A stretch of 64,000 nt of DNA from a bacterium (GTDB taxonomy: Bacteria; Planctomycetota; UBA1135; UBA2386). Of this stretch, positions 41,801-48,697 are shown piece after piece. The stretch is taken from the NCBI GenBank assembly GCA_030432695.1, contig JAUILN010000001.1, forward strand, positions 558,001 to 622,000. The letters are read 5' to 3'. The position numbers were made by a program, and so were the translations under genes. The notes under the pieces are model-generated. The model did no database searches, had not been told where the DNA came from, and was given only the letters and a program-made list of their open reading frames with translations. Position 1 is the stretch's first letter. Every line of letters begins with the position of its first letter.

Positions 41801-43688
41801 CGTCGGTCGCTTCGAGGGCAGCTACCGGGCACTGCCGACGCGGGTGCGCGGCGCATTGCGGCCCGACCTGATCGCCTACGGTCCGGTCGGCACTCTCGAG
41901 GTCCTGCCGCATGGCATCGCCAATCCCGACCCGCGTCGCCTCACCCCCGACGAGCTGTTCGCGCTCGGCAAGGCGGCCTACGCCGCCGGTGATCACGCGG
42001 CCGCCAAGGAGCATCTCGGTGCGTTGGCGAAGGGTTGGACGCTGCGCGAGGGTCCGGCCCGCGAGGTCGCGGAACGGATGCTGATTGCGTCGATCCGCAC
42101 CGAGGACGCGCGCGGCACCGTGCAGTGGTTCGAGGAGGTCAAGGAACGGCATGCCGACTTCGTGGTCCCGTTCGCGGACATCCTGGCAGTGGGTCGTTCC
42201 TACATGGATCTCGGCGAGTCCGAGTCGGCGGTGTTGGTGTTCCGGGCCACCGCCGAGGCGTCCTTCCTCAAGGAGGCGCGGGTCGCCACGACCCTCGAGC
42301 AGCGCGGTGAGGTGGCGGCGTCGGTGCAGTTCCTCGACCGACTGCTGGCGACCTACCCCGACCTCGAGACCATGCGGCTGTCGCTCTACGGTGTGGGGCA
42401 GAAGCTCGCGGCCCTGGCGGTGCAGCAGCCTGCCGCGGGGAGTGCATCGATCGACGAGCGGATCGGCTCGGCCGAGGAGCTGCGCGCCAACGCGATGCGG
42501 GCGTTCCGTCGGTTCCTGATCCACTACCCCGAGGATCCGCTGGCTCCGGAGGTGTCGTTCTCCTGGGCGACGACCGCGCTGGAGGGCGACGATCTGGCGA
42601 CCGCGCTGGAGATCGCCAAGAGGGCGCTGGCGCGCTACGGCGATTCGGTCCTCGAGGACGAACTGCTCTATACCGTCGGCTACGCGCAGTTCGCACTGCG
42701 CCGACCCGACGCCGCGGTCGATGCCCTGCGGCGCGTGGCCACCGAGGAGTTCACGCGGGGGGACGGCACCCGCGGGCCGAGCGAGAACCGGCGGCACGCG
42801 ATCTATCTGGAGGGCCAGGTGCATCACGCGCGGGGCGAGATCGAGGCGGCCCTGACCGACTACGACGCGGTGAGCGACGCGTTCTCCGACGCCGCCGAGG
42901 CGGCCGACTGGTTCCGGCGCCGCGAGCTGGAGGTGGCCGAGGTCACGACCCTCCACGATGGCGATGCCGATCGGGTCGAGGTCAGCTACCGCAACCTGGA
43001 GAGCGTGACGGCGCTGCTCTACCGCGTCGATCTGATGCGGCTCTACCTGTTGGAGAAGTCGCTGCAAGACGTCGCCGGGATCCAGCTGCACGGCATCGCC
43101 CCGCTGTTCTCGGCCGAGGTCGACCTGGAGGGCGCCGACTTCCGCGGGCACCGACGGGTGCTCGAGCTACCACCGGTCACCGAGGCCGGGGCCTACCTGC
43201 TGGTGCTCCGCTCGGGGAGCCTGATCCGAAGCGGTCTGGTGCTGCGCACCGATCTCGACCTGGCGGTCGAGGAGGACCCGGTGAACGGGCGGCTGCGGGT
43301 CAACGTGTCCCGCGAGGGTGCCGTGGTGGGTCAGGCGCACGTCAAGGTCGTGGGCTCGCAAGACGGCGAGATCCGCAGCGGCGACGCCGACCTTCGCGGG
43401 GTCTACAGCGCCGGCGGCCTGGTCGGTCGGGCCACGGTGCTGGTCCGCGACGGCGAGGACTACGCGTTCCACCGGGGCGATGCGATCCACCAGCCGGGGT
43501 TGTTCCGGCCGGAGCGGTTGGAGCAGGCGGTCGAGGCACTGCAAACACCCGAGCAGCAGCTGCGCTTCGACGCGCTGGAGAACAACCTGCAGTTCAACGA
43601 AGGCAACCGGGCGCGGCAGGTCGATTGGCTCGACAAGAACGTCCTGCAGGTCGAACAGCGCGGCGTCGAGGTGCGGCGGACCAAGTGA
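35820..43688 (+). CDS. Giant TPR-flanked alpha-2-macroglobulin-like protein
   Basis: From the ATG at 35820 the protein has 2622 residues, with an N-terminal hydrophobic signal or anchor (VLVVAAAFFSVTLWLAM). Residues about 30-490 are TPR units (AVEAYRRLARDFPDSEWHDK). MG-type beta domains follow, including SDRPAYRPGSTVRIKG near 700 (MG2). The A2M domain near 1347 reads AALVATDDEGLATLTLRAPD, then VVGVEAPPVLTAGDRPTVRG. In the thioester domain near 1552 the expected CxEQ is NGCVVVDRT, so the Cys stays but Glu-Gln are missing. TPRs return at about 2045-2360, then another beta domain. Bacterial A2Ms trap proteases in the periplasm; here covalent trapping appears lost. Confidence 0.8.
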   Translation: MTISSPRSRVLVVAAAFFSVTLWLAMDRHAAEEALIDRRYAEAVQILEKALGTEPAAEHDDLLLLLGRARALAGDIDGAVEAYRRLARDFPDSEWHDKAQLQLAETLARAGDHGRAAEVYRAQIERLIGPERKKEIAATYLGLAADALTAEPPRPGTAVSFYDLAVDLGLADAEARRIGLLAAEASLQAGQIDDAARRFEALRDGEAEPDALVRIRLGLGRARIAQNRLSEARVVLRDLIAAAPASPEAGDAAWEIARSWGVPTPVPARLDAAVGAVRELAANHPEHPKARLADYLIAECLLHCGRTEAGLAALQAFLAAHGDEDLAEVPRARSRIGDVYAGQGRLVDAIDAWRAYLSAHPAHEDWERVQRAIVDAEFERAERARRAERTEEAEALYAQFMREHPLDPRNPRILVTLADMDRAAGDLDDAVATYGRCVSKYPGRAESSEAQFRIGTVHEVDRFDYQRALDAYRAVTWGPFQAEARARIARLELPALRLEVPRTYRSSERPSFRVVSRNVPEVRVRVWRLELESLFRATHLAAGVDALDIEVIAADEVFQSPVADYMPYRETARDVAVEVGGKPGCYVVKIDDQRLEATGMVLVTDLGLIVKASRHGFLAFTQNLAEDRVESGVRVVLSDGQSIVAEGMTGADGTWSFDDVEVLQKVGELRAFAVDAAGSGAGTLDLGGLGFSAGLTPKTFLVSDRPAYRPGSTVRIKGITREVRDGVYALPAGTSEYRVRVEDPAGRAAFDEAVGFTAFGTFAFELPLDVDAMLGEWHVSVRALQPGASASTAAFEVAEFELPRLSIQGTASARVVRRGEAIEGRFEVRHFYGGPAVGRTVRYWIHYPGGARTERTAETNAEGAVRFSFDSAEFGEEAIARIDAVVDDAGISSTLLVPVVLSDVQLSARTLRDVYLSGEPFDVRVEVRDRAGEPLARPVRYELFRLEETARGRAEVSVMTAEARTSGETGEGHASLRAAEGGPHVVRIAVDDASGTSRTTDVLVMISGADDAVKLRLLSDSESTRVGERLRVRVVNRAGERLALQTVQGDGILAHRALRIPAGESDIELLMGTEHAPNFGLALSMIDGTELRVAQRDYLVSRDLRIEVVAPDRDIAPGSDFEVELKVTRSDGRPARAELALGMIEEALFARYPDRTPAIGPFFFGQRRETTFRTASSCGWHSASEGQPVDRALVAEEQRIDELQRAVPDRNLDDSLDARRAGEKQVLLGLAEGRPIITASPDSQAASRFRGILSAGRAPAADQHAMLEAYFARPSSDPAEMPVLGGNVTTWSLDAGSLRLYADAEGLSGWNEVAKGSAFDSTAWNSAIGLGGGLASAGPAADPVRWSSDGAWAALVATDDEGLATLTLRAPDRSSGWRLQAYGVTAETDVGAARATVRTASPLVVGVEAPPVLTAGDRPTVRGSVHNRGDGVRSLDVAWRNGTPVAVRLEGRTEEHLRRSLEAVQGDAVEIGLDVTEDGSVVSTEARSVPVLPFGVEKADGAAGVTSERARARVALEDPGRGYSGLALRIELAVDDGIAGLAGVVLDGPARHNGCVVVDRTNLATIARGQAALALLQRRSETGAGERTEVTRLESVVRSVAARLVSLQADDGSFRWIGRGQGDVAVTAAALRFLAAAVAWRGDLPDVGAASRRAGDWLTDQVARLGDAERVDTAWALAVAGRVRFETLNALHRQRASLGPVESARLGLAWASQSRPERVGELTDGLRAALEGWLAQRREDPTVLRGVALAVRALRAAGGLPGVTEERARTWLEARLVAASLGGAVTAGAVVEALAEGAVRAGVTEQDSVRCAVLVDGEQVGEPRRVGSGHPEVVPVDPDRVSAAGHSVEIVVEGAGRVRWNVVLSGFAADFRDEDRDARTWWIHREYLPAPRRVDGRPVEPGFSVVDGRHDTWRDGLASLGVGSVGRVETRFSLRREADREVWSPLVVEEPLPAGVTVPRDSVRGSFEHVEVLPDRLVCYYRPGVTSDLLRYDLVGRFEGSYRALPTRVRGALRPDLIAYGPVGTLEVLPHGIANPDPRRLTPDELFALGKAAYAAGDHAAAKEHLGALAKGWTLREGPAREVAERMLIASIRTEDARGTVQWFEEVKERHADFVVPFADILAVGRSYMDLGESESAVLVFRATAEASFLKEARVATTLEQRGEVAASVQFLDRLLATYPDLETMRLSLYGVGQKLAALAVQQPAAGSASIDERIGSAEELRANAMRAFRRFLIHYPEDPLAPEVSFSWATTALEGDDLATALEIAKRALARYGDSVLEDELLYTVGYAQFALRRPDAAVDALRRVATEEFTRGDGTRGPSENRRHAIYLEGQVHHARGEIEAALTDYDAVSDAFSDAAEAADWFRRRELEVAEVTTLHDGDADRVEVSYRNLESVTALLYRVDLMRLYLLEKSLQDVAGIQLHGIAPLFSAEVDLEGADFRGHRRVLELPPVTEAGAYLLVLRSGSLIRSGLVLRTDLDLAVEEDPVNGRLRVNVSREGAVVGQAHVKVVGSQDGEIRSGDADLRGVYSAGGLVGRATVLVRDGEDYAFHRGDAIHQPGLFRPERLEQAVEALQTPEQQLRFDALENNLQFNEGNRARQVDWLDKNVLQVEQRGVEVRRTK

Positions 43689-43715
43689 GCCGGTCCGGCG
43701 ATCCGGGCCCGGTGC

Positions 43716-44996
43716 TCACTTGCCTCCGGTGTCGAGCGTGCCGGTCGCGGTCACCGACTCGGTGGTCGGCAGGCTCTTCATCCAGTCCGACCAGCTCGCG
43801 ACGTCGGCCCCGGGATCACGGCCGGAGATGTCGCGCAACGCGCCGCGTACCACCCGCACCAACTCGGTGCGCACGGTGGTGACGGAGTGCACGGTGACGT
43901 CGAGCACCGTCCCCGACTGCAGGACGTCGATCTGCGGGTCGGCGATGAACGATGCCTGGGCGACCTCGACGTCGAAGTCCCGGACGTAGGCCTGCTGCTG
44001 CAGAAAGGCCGCGTGGGCGCGGGTCGAGCCACCCGGGAGACTGGCAGCGGCGGCGCGTGGACCGGCGGCGACCAGCGGCGCGATCGCCGCGGCATCGCCA
44101 AGGGCGCCGAGGGCCGCAGCGGAGCGGGCGAGCACCTTCGGGTGGGCATGCTGCAGGCCGGGTGCGATCGCGGCGACCGCGGCCGGAGTCGCCTCGATCG
44201 CGCGGGCCCAGTCGATCACCTCGCGGCGGAGCTGGGGCGAGGGGTCCACGACCGCGGTGCGCCACACGAACGGCGCGGCTTCTTCGCCTTCGCGGGCCAG
44301 CAGCGCACGGAGTGCGCTCTGCCGCTGCTGCGCGCGCGACGCCGAGCGAGCGTGGCCGGCGAGGAGTTCGGTGACGTCCTCGGCCTGTTGCGTCGCCAGG
44401 ATGGCTTCGACCGCCGCGACCCGGCCGGGGGACGTGTCCGGCCGCACTCGGGCGAGCAGTTCCTCGATCTTGCGTTCGGGGATCGCCCGACAGCGGTGGG
44501 CGGGCAGCAGGTCCGGCTCGAGCGTGGCGAGGAACGCGTCGAGCCGTCGGCGCAGGGCCCCGGTCGCGGGAATCTCGGTGACCGCGTGGTCGAGGTACGA
44601 CCAGAGCAGATCCTCGAGGCAGTATCGCTGGGCGAGGCGTGCCAGCTCCAGGGCGGCGTGGGGCGCGTTGCCGTAGCGGCGGGACAGGTCGCGGAGTTCG
44701 TCGCGCAACTCCTGGTCGGTCCTGCGGGAGAGCACCTCGTCGCTGCCGACCACCACCTTGCCCTCGCGCGTCTCGATGGTGATCCGGTCGCCGCGCTGCT
44801 GGACGTCGCCGAACAGCACCCGCCCGTCGCGGAGACGGATCTCGTCGACGAGCCGCCGCGGCCCGTCGATCACGGATCCGGCACAGGTCGTCGCGGCGGC
44901 AGGAGCCGCGAGGATCGAAGCGAGGGCTGGGGCCGCGACCAGCGGAAGCAGCAGGGAGGTCAACGGGCGGGGTCGGCGGTTTCGGGTGTCGGACAT
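43716..44996 (-). CDS. Secreted HEAT-repeat protein
   Basis: The predicted protein has 426 residues. The signal peptide (LTSLLLPLVAAPALASILA) ends near APAAA. A short beta-rich unit RLRDGRVLFGDVQQRGDRIT at about residues 55-90 resembles the N-terminal unit of the secreted protein at 28341. HEAT-like helices follow to about 320 (VLARSAAALGALGDAAAIAP), then a C-terminal beta-rich domain. Its stop lies 27 bp from the converging A2M-like gene, with no strong hairpin between them. Function unknown. Confidence 0.7.
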   Translation of the reverse strand: MSDTRNRRPRPLTSLLLPLVAAPALASILAAPAAATTCAGSVIDGPRRLVDEIRLRDGRVLFGDVQQRGDRITIETREGKVVVGSDEVLSRRTDQELRDELRDLSRRYGNAPHAALELARLAQRYCLEDLLWSYLDHAVTEIPATGALRRRLDAFLATLEPDLLPAHRCRAIPERKIEELLARVRPDTSPGRVAAVEAILATQQAEDVTELLAGHARSASRAQQRQSALRALLAREGEEAAPFVWRTAVVDPSPQLRREVIDWARAIEATPAAVAAIAPGLQHAHPKVLARSAAALGALGDAAAIAPLVAAGPRAAAASLPGGSTRAHAAFLQQQAYVRDFDVEVAQASFIADPQIDVLQSGTVLDVTVHSVTTVRTELVRVVRGALRDISGRDPGADVASWSDWMKSLPTTESVTATGTLDTGGK

Positions 44997-45141
44997 CGCG
45001 GATCCACTCCAGTGCCGCGGCGAGGGCGGCGGCACGCGGTTTGACTCAGGGCGTCGTCGACCGGCTGTCACCTCGGTGAGAGGCCGCGGTCGGTGTAGTG
45101 TAAGCAAGCTCCGGACCGCCGGTTCGGATCAATTCTCCCGA

Positions 45142-45158
45142 GGCCGCCCGGAGCGGCC
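45142..45158 (+). promoter_or_regulatory. Small hairpin before the LolA-like gene
   Basis: ggccgc-CCGGA-gcggcc, a 6-bp stem with a 5-nt loop, ends 11 nt before the ATG at 45170. It could occlude the ribosome site region. In such GC-rich DNA a stem this size can arise by chance. Confidence 0.25.
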
Positions 45159-45169
45159 CTGCGACGCCC

Positions 45170-46108
45170 ATGATCGCCCGAATCCGTTGTTCCCGTCTCG
45201 CCGACCGCAGCCGTGGCGCGGTGTTGTCTTCGATCCTGGCTCTCTCCGTCGCTGCGACGGCGCAGGAGCCGGATCCTTCGGCTGCGGACGAGTCTGCGGC
45301 GCAGCGTCCGACGATGCGGGTCGATCAGGTGACCGACGTCGCATCGCTCATCCGCTACGTCCAGGAACGGGAGCGGGCGGTCGAATCGGTGCGCATGGAG
45401 ATCCAGACCGAGGGTAGTTTCCCCGACGGCACGCCGTTCGAGACCACGGGTTCGGTGCGTGTCCTCGGTGAGACACACTTCAAGGCGCAGATGAGCGCGC
45501 GCTTCGGCGAGGGGATGGAGGTCGAGACCGAGACGGTGCGCACGCCAGAGGGGATGTGGCTGCGCGAGCGCGACCCGGTGCAAGGGGAGGTCTACCTGCG
45601 GATGGATGCCACGACGATGGCGAGGGTCGAGTCGGCATCCGCGGCGCTGGGAGGCTCCGGCAGTGCCTTGGCCGGTGCCGGGGGCGGACGCGGGGAGAGT
45701 CCGCTCGGTGGTTCGCTGCTGACCGATCTCGACCGACAGTTCGAGTTGTCGCTGGATGGGCCTCGGGTCGTGAACGGGGAGTCCTTCTGGGTGGTCGACG
45801 GGCCGGCGCGTGGCTCCGACCACGAGGACGATCTCCTGGGGCTCGGTGCCGACCGTGTGGATGTCCTGGTGCGGGTGGCGGACGGCGCGGTGCTGCGGAT
45901 GGCCCAGTTGCGTGATGGGCAGCCGCTGCTGGAAGTCCGCATCGTCGAGATGGAGTTCGGTGCCGCACTGGTCCCATCGGACTTCGTCTTGAGTGCGCGG
46001 TCCGGCGAGCCGATCGACATCCTGGACCACCCGCCGGCGCGGGCCCAGATCGAGCGGCTGTTGCAGGAGGCCCGGGACAAGGGCTGGAAGGACCCGGGCG
46101 GCCGCTGA
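45170..46108 (+). CDS. LolA-like secreted protein
   Basis: The predicted protein has 312 residues. A signal peptide (ILALSVAATAQ) is followed by an Asp/Ala-rich linker. The body is rich in antiparallel strands with alternating polar residues (VESVRMEIQTEGSFPDG, TTGSVRVLGETHFKAQM), the pattern of LolA/LolB-like half-barrels that bind lipoprotein acyl chains. A Gly/Ser-rich loop near residues 160-185 interrupts it. The similarity is structural in feel, not by a diagnostic motif, so the role in lipoprotein sorting is a guess. Confidence 0.55.
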   Translation: MIARIRCSRLADRSRGAVLSSILALSVAATAQEPDPSAADESAAQRPTMRVDQVTDVASLIRYVQERERAVESVRMEIQTEGSFPDGTPFETTGSVRVLGETHFKAQMSARFGEGMEVETETVRTPEGMWLRERDPVQGEVYLRMDATTMARVESASAALGGSGSALAGAGGGRGESPLGGSLLTDLDRQFELSLDGPRVVNGESFWVVDGPARGSDHEDDLLGLGADRVDVLVRVADGAVLRMAQLRDGQPLLEVRIVEMEFGAALVPSDFVLSARSGEPIDILDHPPARAQIERLLQEARDKGWKDPGGR

Positions 46109-46143
46109 TCGCGGGCCGGTCTCGGATCGGCGGAGTGATCGGT

Positions 46144-46149
46144 TAGGCT
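46144..46149 (+). promoter_or_regulatory. Possible -10 element TAGGCT for hldD
   Basis: TAGGCT lies 25 nt before the ATG at 46175, with an AGAGG ribosome site about 10 nt before the start. It is the most TA-like hexamer in the 66-bp gap. Confidence 0.25.
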
Positions 46150-46174
46150 CCTGCGGGCAGAGGCCCTCGAATAC

Positions 46175-47161
46175 ATGTCCACCGCACCGATCCTCGTCAC
46201 GGGCGCCGCCGGCTTCGTCGGTGCTCGGTTCCTGGAGTCCGCCGCGCGTCGCGGACGTGCCGTCCTCTCGGTGGATGCGCTTGCCCACTTCGTCGATCGG
46301 CCGGAACTGCAGGGCCTGCCGGTGGGCCGGAAGGTCGACCGCGACGATCTGTTCCGGTTCCTGTCGGACGAATCCCCGGAGCTCGGTGGGATCGTCCACC
46401 TCGGCGCTTGCACCGACACGACGGAGCTCGACGAGGCCTACCTGCAGCGGGTCAACCTCGACTACTCGAAGCGTCTGTGGGACTACGCGCGCGAGCGAGA
46501 CCTCACGTTCGTCTACGCGTCGAGCGCCGCGACCTACGGTGGGGGCGAGCACGGCTTCGACGACGACGAGGCGCGGATCGACCTTCTGCAGCCACTGAAC
46601 CCGTACGGTTGGAGCAAGCAGCGCTTCGATCAGTGGGCGCTCGCCGAGGAGCAGGCGGGACGCGCGCCGGGCGCCTGGTCCGGGTTCAAGTTCTTCAACG
46701 TCTACGGCTTCGGCGAGCGCCACAAGACCAAGATGTCGAGCGTGGTCCTGCAGGCTTTCGACCAGATCCGCAGCACCGGCGCGGTGCGGCTGTTCGAGAG
46801 CCACCGCGACGATGTGCCGCACGGCCACCAGAGGCGCGATTTCGTCCACGTCGACGACGTGGTCGGTGTGCTGTGGCATGCCCTGGAGGCACCGTTGCGC
46901 CGCGGCATCTACAACCTCGGCACCGGCCGCGCGCGGACCTTCCTCGATCTGGCGCGCTCGACGTTCGCTGCGTTGGGGGTGCCCGAGCAGATCGAGTTCG
47001 TGCCCACACCCGAGCACCTCCGCGCGCGCTACCAGTACTTCACCGAGGCGAAGATGGACAAGCTGCGCGCGACGGGCAGCCCGGTGCCGACCACCGGGCT
47101 GGAGGAGGGGGTCGCGGAGTACGTCGACCGCCTGCTCACGCACGCCGGCGTGGCGCGGTGA
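46175..47161 (+). CDS. hldD: ADP-glyceromanno-heptose 6-epimerase
   Basis: The predicted protein has 328 residues, the usual length. It converts ADP-D-glycero- to ADP-L-glycero-D-manno-heptose, the last step in making the heptose of the LPS inner core. The NADP-binding GAAGFVG is at 10-16. Family-specific motifs are HLGACTDTTELDE, SSAATYG, YGWSK (Tyr144, Lys148) and GFKFFNVYGFGERHKTKMSSV. The gene supports an LPS-type outer membrane. It converges on the kelch gene 24 bp downstream. Confidence 0.93.
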   Translation: MSTAPILVTGAAGFVGARFLESAARRGRAVLSVDALAHFVDRPELQGLPVGRKVDRDDLFRFLSDESPELGGIVHLGACTDTTELDEAYLQRVNLDYSKRLWDYARERDLTFVYASSAATYGGGEHGFDDDEARIDLLQPLNPYGWSKQRFDQWALAEEQAGRAPGAWSGFKFFNVYGFGERHKTKMSSVVLQAFDQIRSTGAVRLFESHRDDVPHGHQRRDFVHVDDVVGVLWHALEAPLRRGIYNLGTGRARTFLDLARSTFAALGVPEQIEFVPTPEHLRARYQYFTEAKMDKLRATGSPVPTTGLEEGVAEYVDRLLTHAGVAR

Positions 47162-47185
47162 GCGCGGCGCAGCCCGCGAGGCAGC

Positions 47186-48559
47186 TCAGTAGGCGCCGAT
47201 CGTCGCAGTGCCGAGCCCCGTCGCGTAGAGCGCGAAGCCCTCGATGAACAGCGACTGGAAGTACAGGTTGGCGCCGTAGATCGCCGGGAGGTCCGGCAGC
47301 GCGACGCTCCAGTTCGCGGTGGCACCCTGCACCACGGTCGGCACCCCGACGTCGGGGCTGCAGTAGAGCTGGCAGTTCGGTGCGCCCGCGAAGGCCAGGC
47401 TCGCCGGCAACGAACCGCCGCCCCAGCTCTGGTTGGAGATCCCGACCAGCAGGAACGGCAGGCTGGCTGCGGAGACCGGCGAGGCGCTGAGCTGCAGCGT
47501 GTCGCCGGCCCAGGGCTGGGTGGTGGCGGTCAGTCCAGGCGTGCCCGCGGATCCCGCGCAGGCGGAGCCGCCGGTGACGAAGCTCGCCGGAGTGCTCGTC
47601 GACCACTCGTAGCTGTCGTTCAGGAAGGTGCTGTTGAAGCCGCCGAAGTTGAACACCTTGCCGAGCGCGGGCACGTAGACCATCGCGTTGCCGGTGCGTG
47701 CGATCAGCCCCTGGCCGAGGAAGTTGCCGCGGTCGGTCCAGTCGGCGCCGTCGAAGCTGAAGGTCTTCGAGCGGAGTGCGGTGTTGGAGCCGCCCTGCAG
47801 GATGACCTGGCCGCGGGTCGGGTCGTAGGCCATGCCGAATTGGAACAGGCCGGTGCCGAACGGCGGGTTCGGTGTCATCACCTGGGTCCAGTCGTTGCCG
47901 TCGTAGGTCCAGGTCTCGGGGTCCTGGCCACCACCGGCGGGGATGCCGCCGTGCATCACCATCACGCCGCGCTGCAGGTCGTAGACCATGTTGTGGCGGC
48001 TGCGCACCGAGGGGCTGTTGACGGTGCCGATCTGGGTCCAGTTGGTGCCGTCGTACTCCCAGGTGTCGTTGAGGCGCGCACCCGCGGCATCGCGGCCGCC
48101 GAACAGCACCACCCGACCCCGCGTGAAGTCGTAGGCCATCGCGCTCTGGTCGCGTGGTGCGGGTGCGTTCACGGGGAACTGCTGGGTCCAGGTCGTCCCG
48201 TCGAACTCCCAGGTGTCGCCGTACACGCCCGCGGCGTCGTGGCCGCCGAACACCACCAGTCGATTGCGCAGCAGGTCGAAGGCCTGGCAGTGCCAGTCGC
48301 GTCCCGCCGGCCGGCCGCTGGCGGGGCTGATGTCTTGCCAGTTGGTGCCATCGAAGCGCCACAGCTCGTCACTGAAGGCGCCACCGCCGAGGTTGCCGCC
48401 GAACACCAGCATGTTGGCGCCGTCGGTCGAGGCACCGTGGCCGCCACGCGGGCTGGGAGAGGTGGCCGGTGTGAGGACCGTCCAGGCGGCCTGCGCCGTC
48501 ACGAGCGAGGAGGGAAGGGCGAGAGCGAGTGCGGTCGCGGGGAGGAGGAGCTTGCGCAT
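47186..48559 (-). CDS. Secreted kelch-repeat protein with planctomycete C-terminal module
   Basis: The predicted protein has 457 residues. A signal peptide (LLLPATALALALPSSLVTAQ) is followed by about six kelch units (residues 30-330), each with a GG doublet and spaced Trp/Tyr (RLVVFGGHDAAGVYGDTWEF), predicting a beta-propeller. The last 130 residues form a distinct module starting at GGSACAGSAG, with NCQLYCSPD and a terminus of GLGTATIGAY. Similar modules end other secreted proteins in these genomes, and one ends the protein at 58205. It may be a surface-sorting domain. Ligand unknown. Confidence 0.75.
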   Translation of the reverse strand: MRKLLLPATALALALPSSLVTAQAAWTVLTPATSPSPRGGHGASTDGANMLVFGGNLGGGAFSDELWRFDGTNWQDISPASGRPAGRDWHCQAFDLLRNRLVVFGGHDAAGVYGDTWEFDGTTWTQQFPVNAPAPRDQSAMAYDFTRGRVVLFGGRDAAGARLNDTWEYDGTNWTQIGTVNSPSVRSRHNMVYDLQRGVMVMHGGIPAGGGQDPETWTYDGNDWTQVMTPNPPFGTGLFQFGMAYDPTRGQVILQGGSNTALRSKTFSFDGADWTDRGNFLGQGLIARTGNAMVYVPALGKVFNFGGFNSTFLNDSYEWSTSTPASFVTGGSACAGSAGTPGLTATTQPWAGDTLQLSASPVSAASLPFLLVGISNQSWGGGSLPASLAFAGAPNCQLYCSPDVGVPTVVQGATANWSVALPDLPAIYGANLYFQSLFIEGFALYATGLGTATIGAY

Positions 48560-48587
48560 GGTTCCGTGAGCAGGTGGTGCGGTCGTC

Positions 48588-48603
48588 GGTCGACCGGTCG
48601 ACC
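48588..48603. promoter_or_regulatory. Perfect 16-bp palindrome upstream of the kelch gene
   Basis: ggtcgaccggtcgacc reads the same on both strands and is a tandem of ggtcgacc. It lies about 29-44 bp before the kelch start codon, a reasonable operator position. Confidence 0.4.
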
Positions 48604-48605
48604 AT

Positions 48606-48634
48606 CTTGCAAAGCAGTCATCACTGCTTGCAAG
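48606..48634. promoter_or_regulatory. Near-perfect inverted repeat after prfC / before the kelch gene
   Basis: cttgcaaagcagt and actgcttgcaag pair with a single bulged A around the loop catc. It is AT-richer than the surroundings. It lies 64 bp after the prfC stop and could be its terminator or an operator for the kelch gene. Confidence 0.45.
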
Positions 48635-48697
48635 CGACCGTGCAACCAAGCGCAATGCGCCGTTCCGGAACGGCTTCGGGAGCGGCACGAGGCCGGA

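Noticed and set aside
35832..43151. Two very long minus-strand frames (about 1070 and 1353 codons) opposite the A2M-like gene
   Set aside because: Arg/His/Gln-rich low-information translations; the plus strand carries continuous TPR and macroglobulin motifs.
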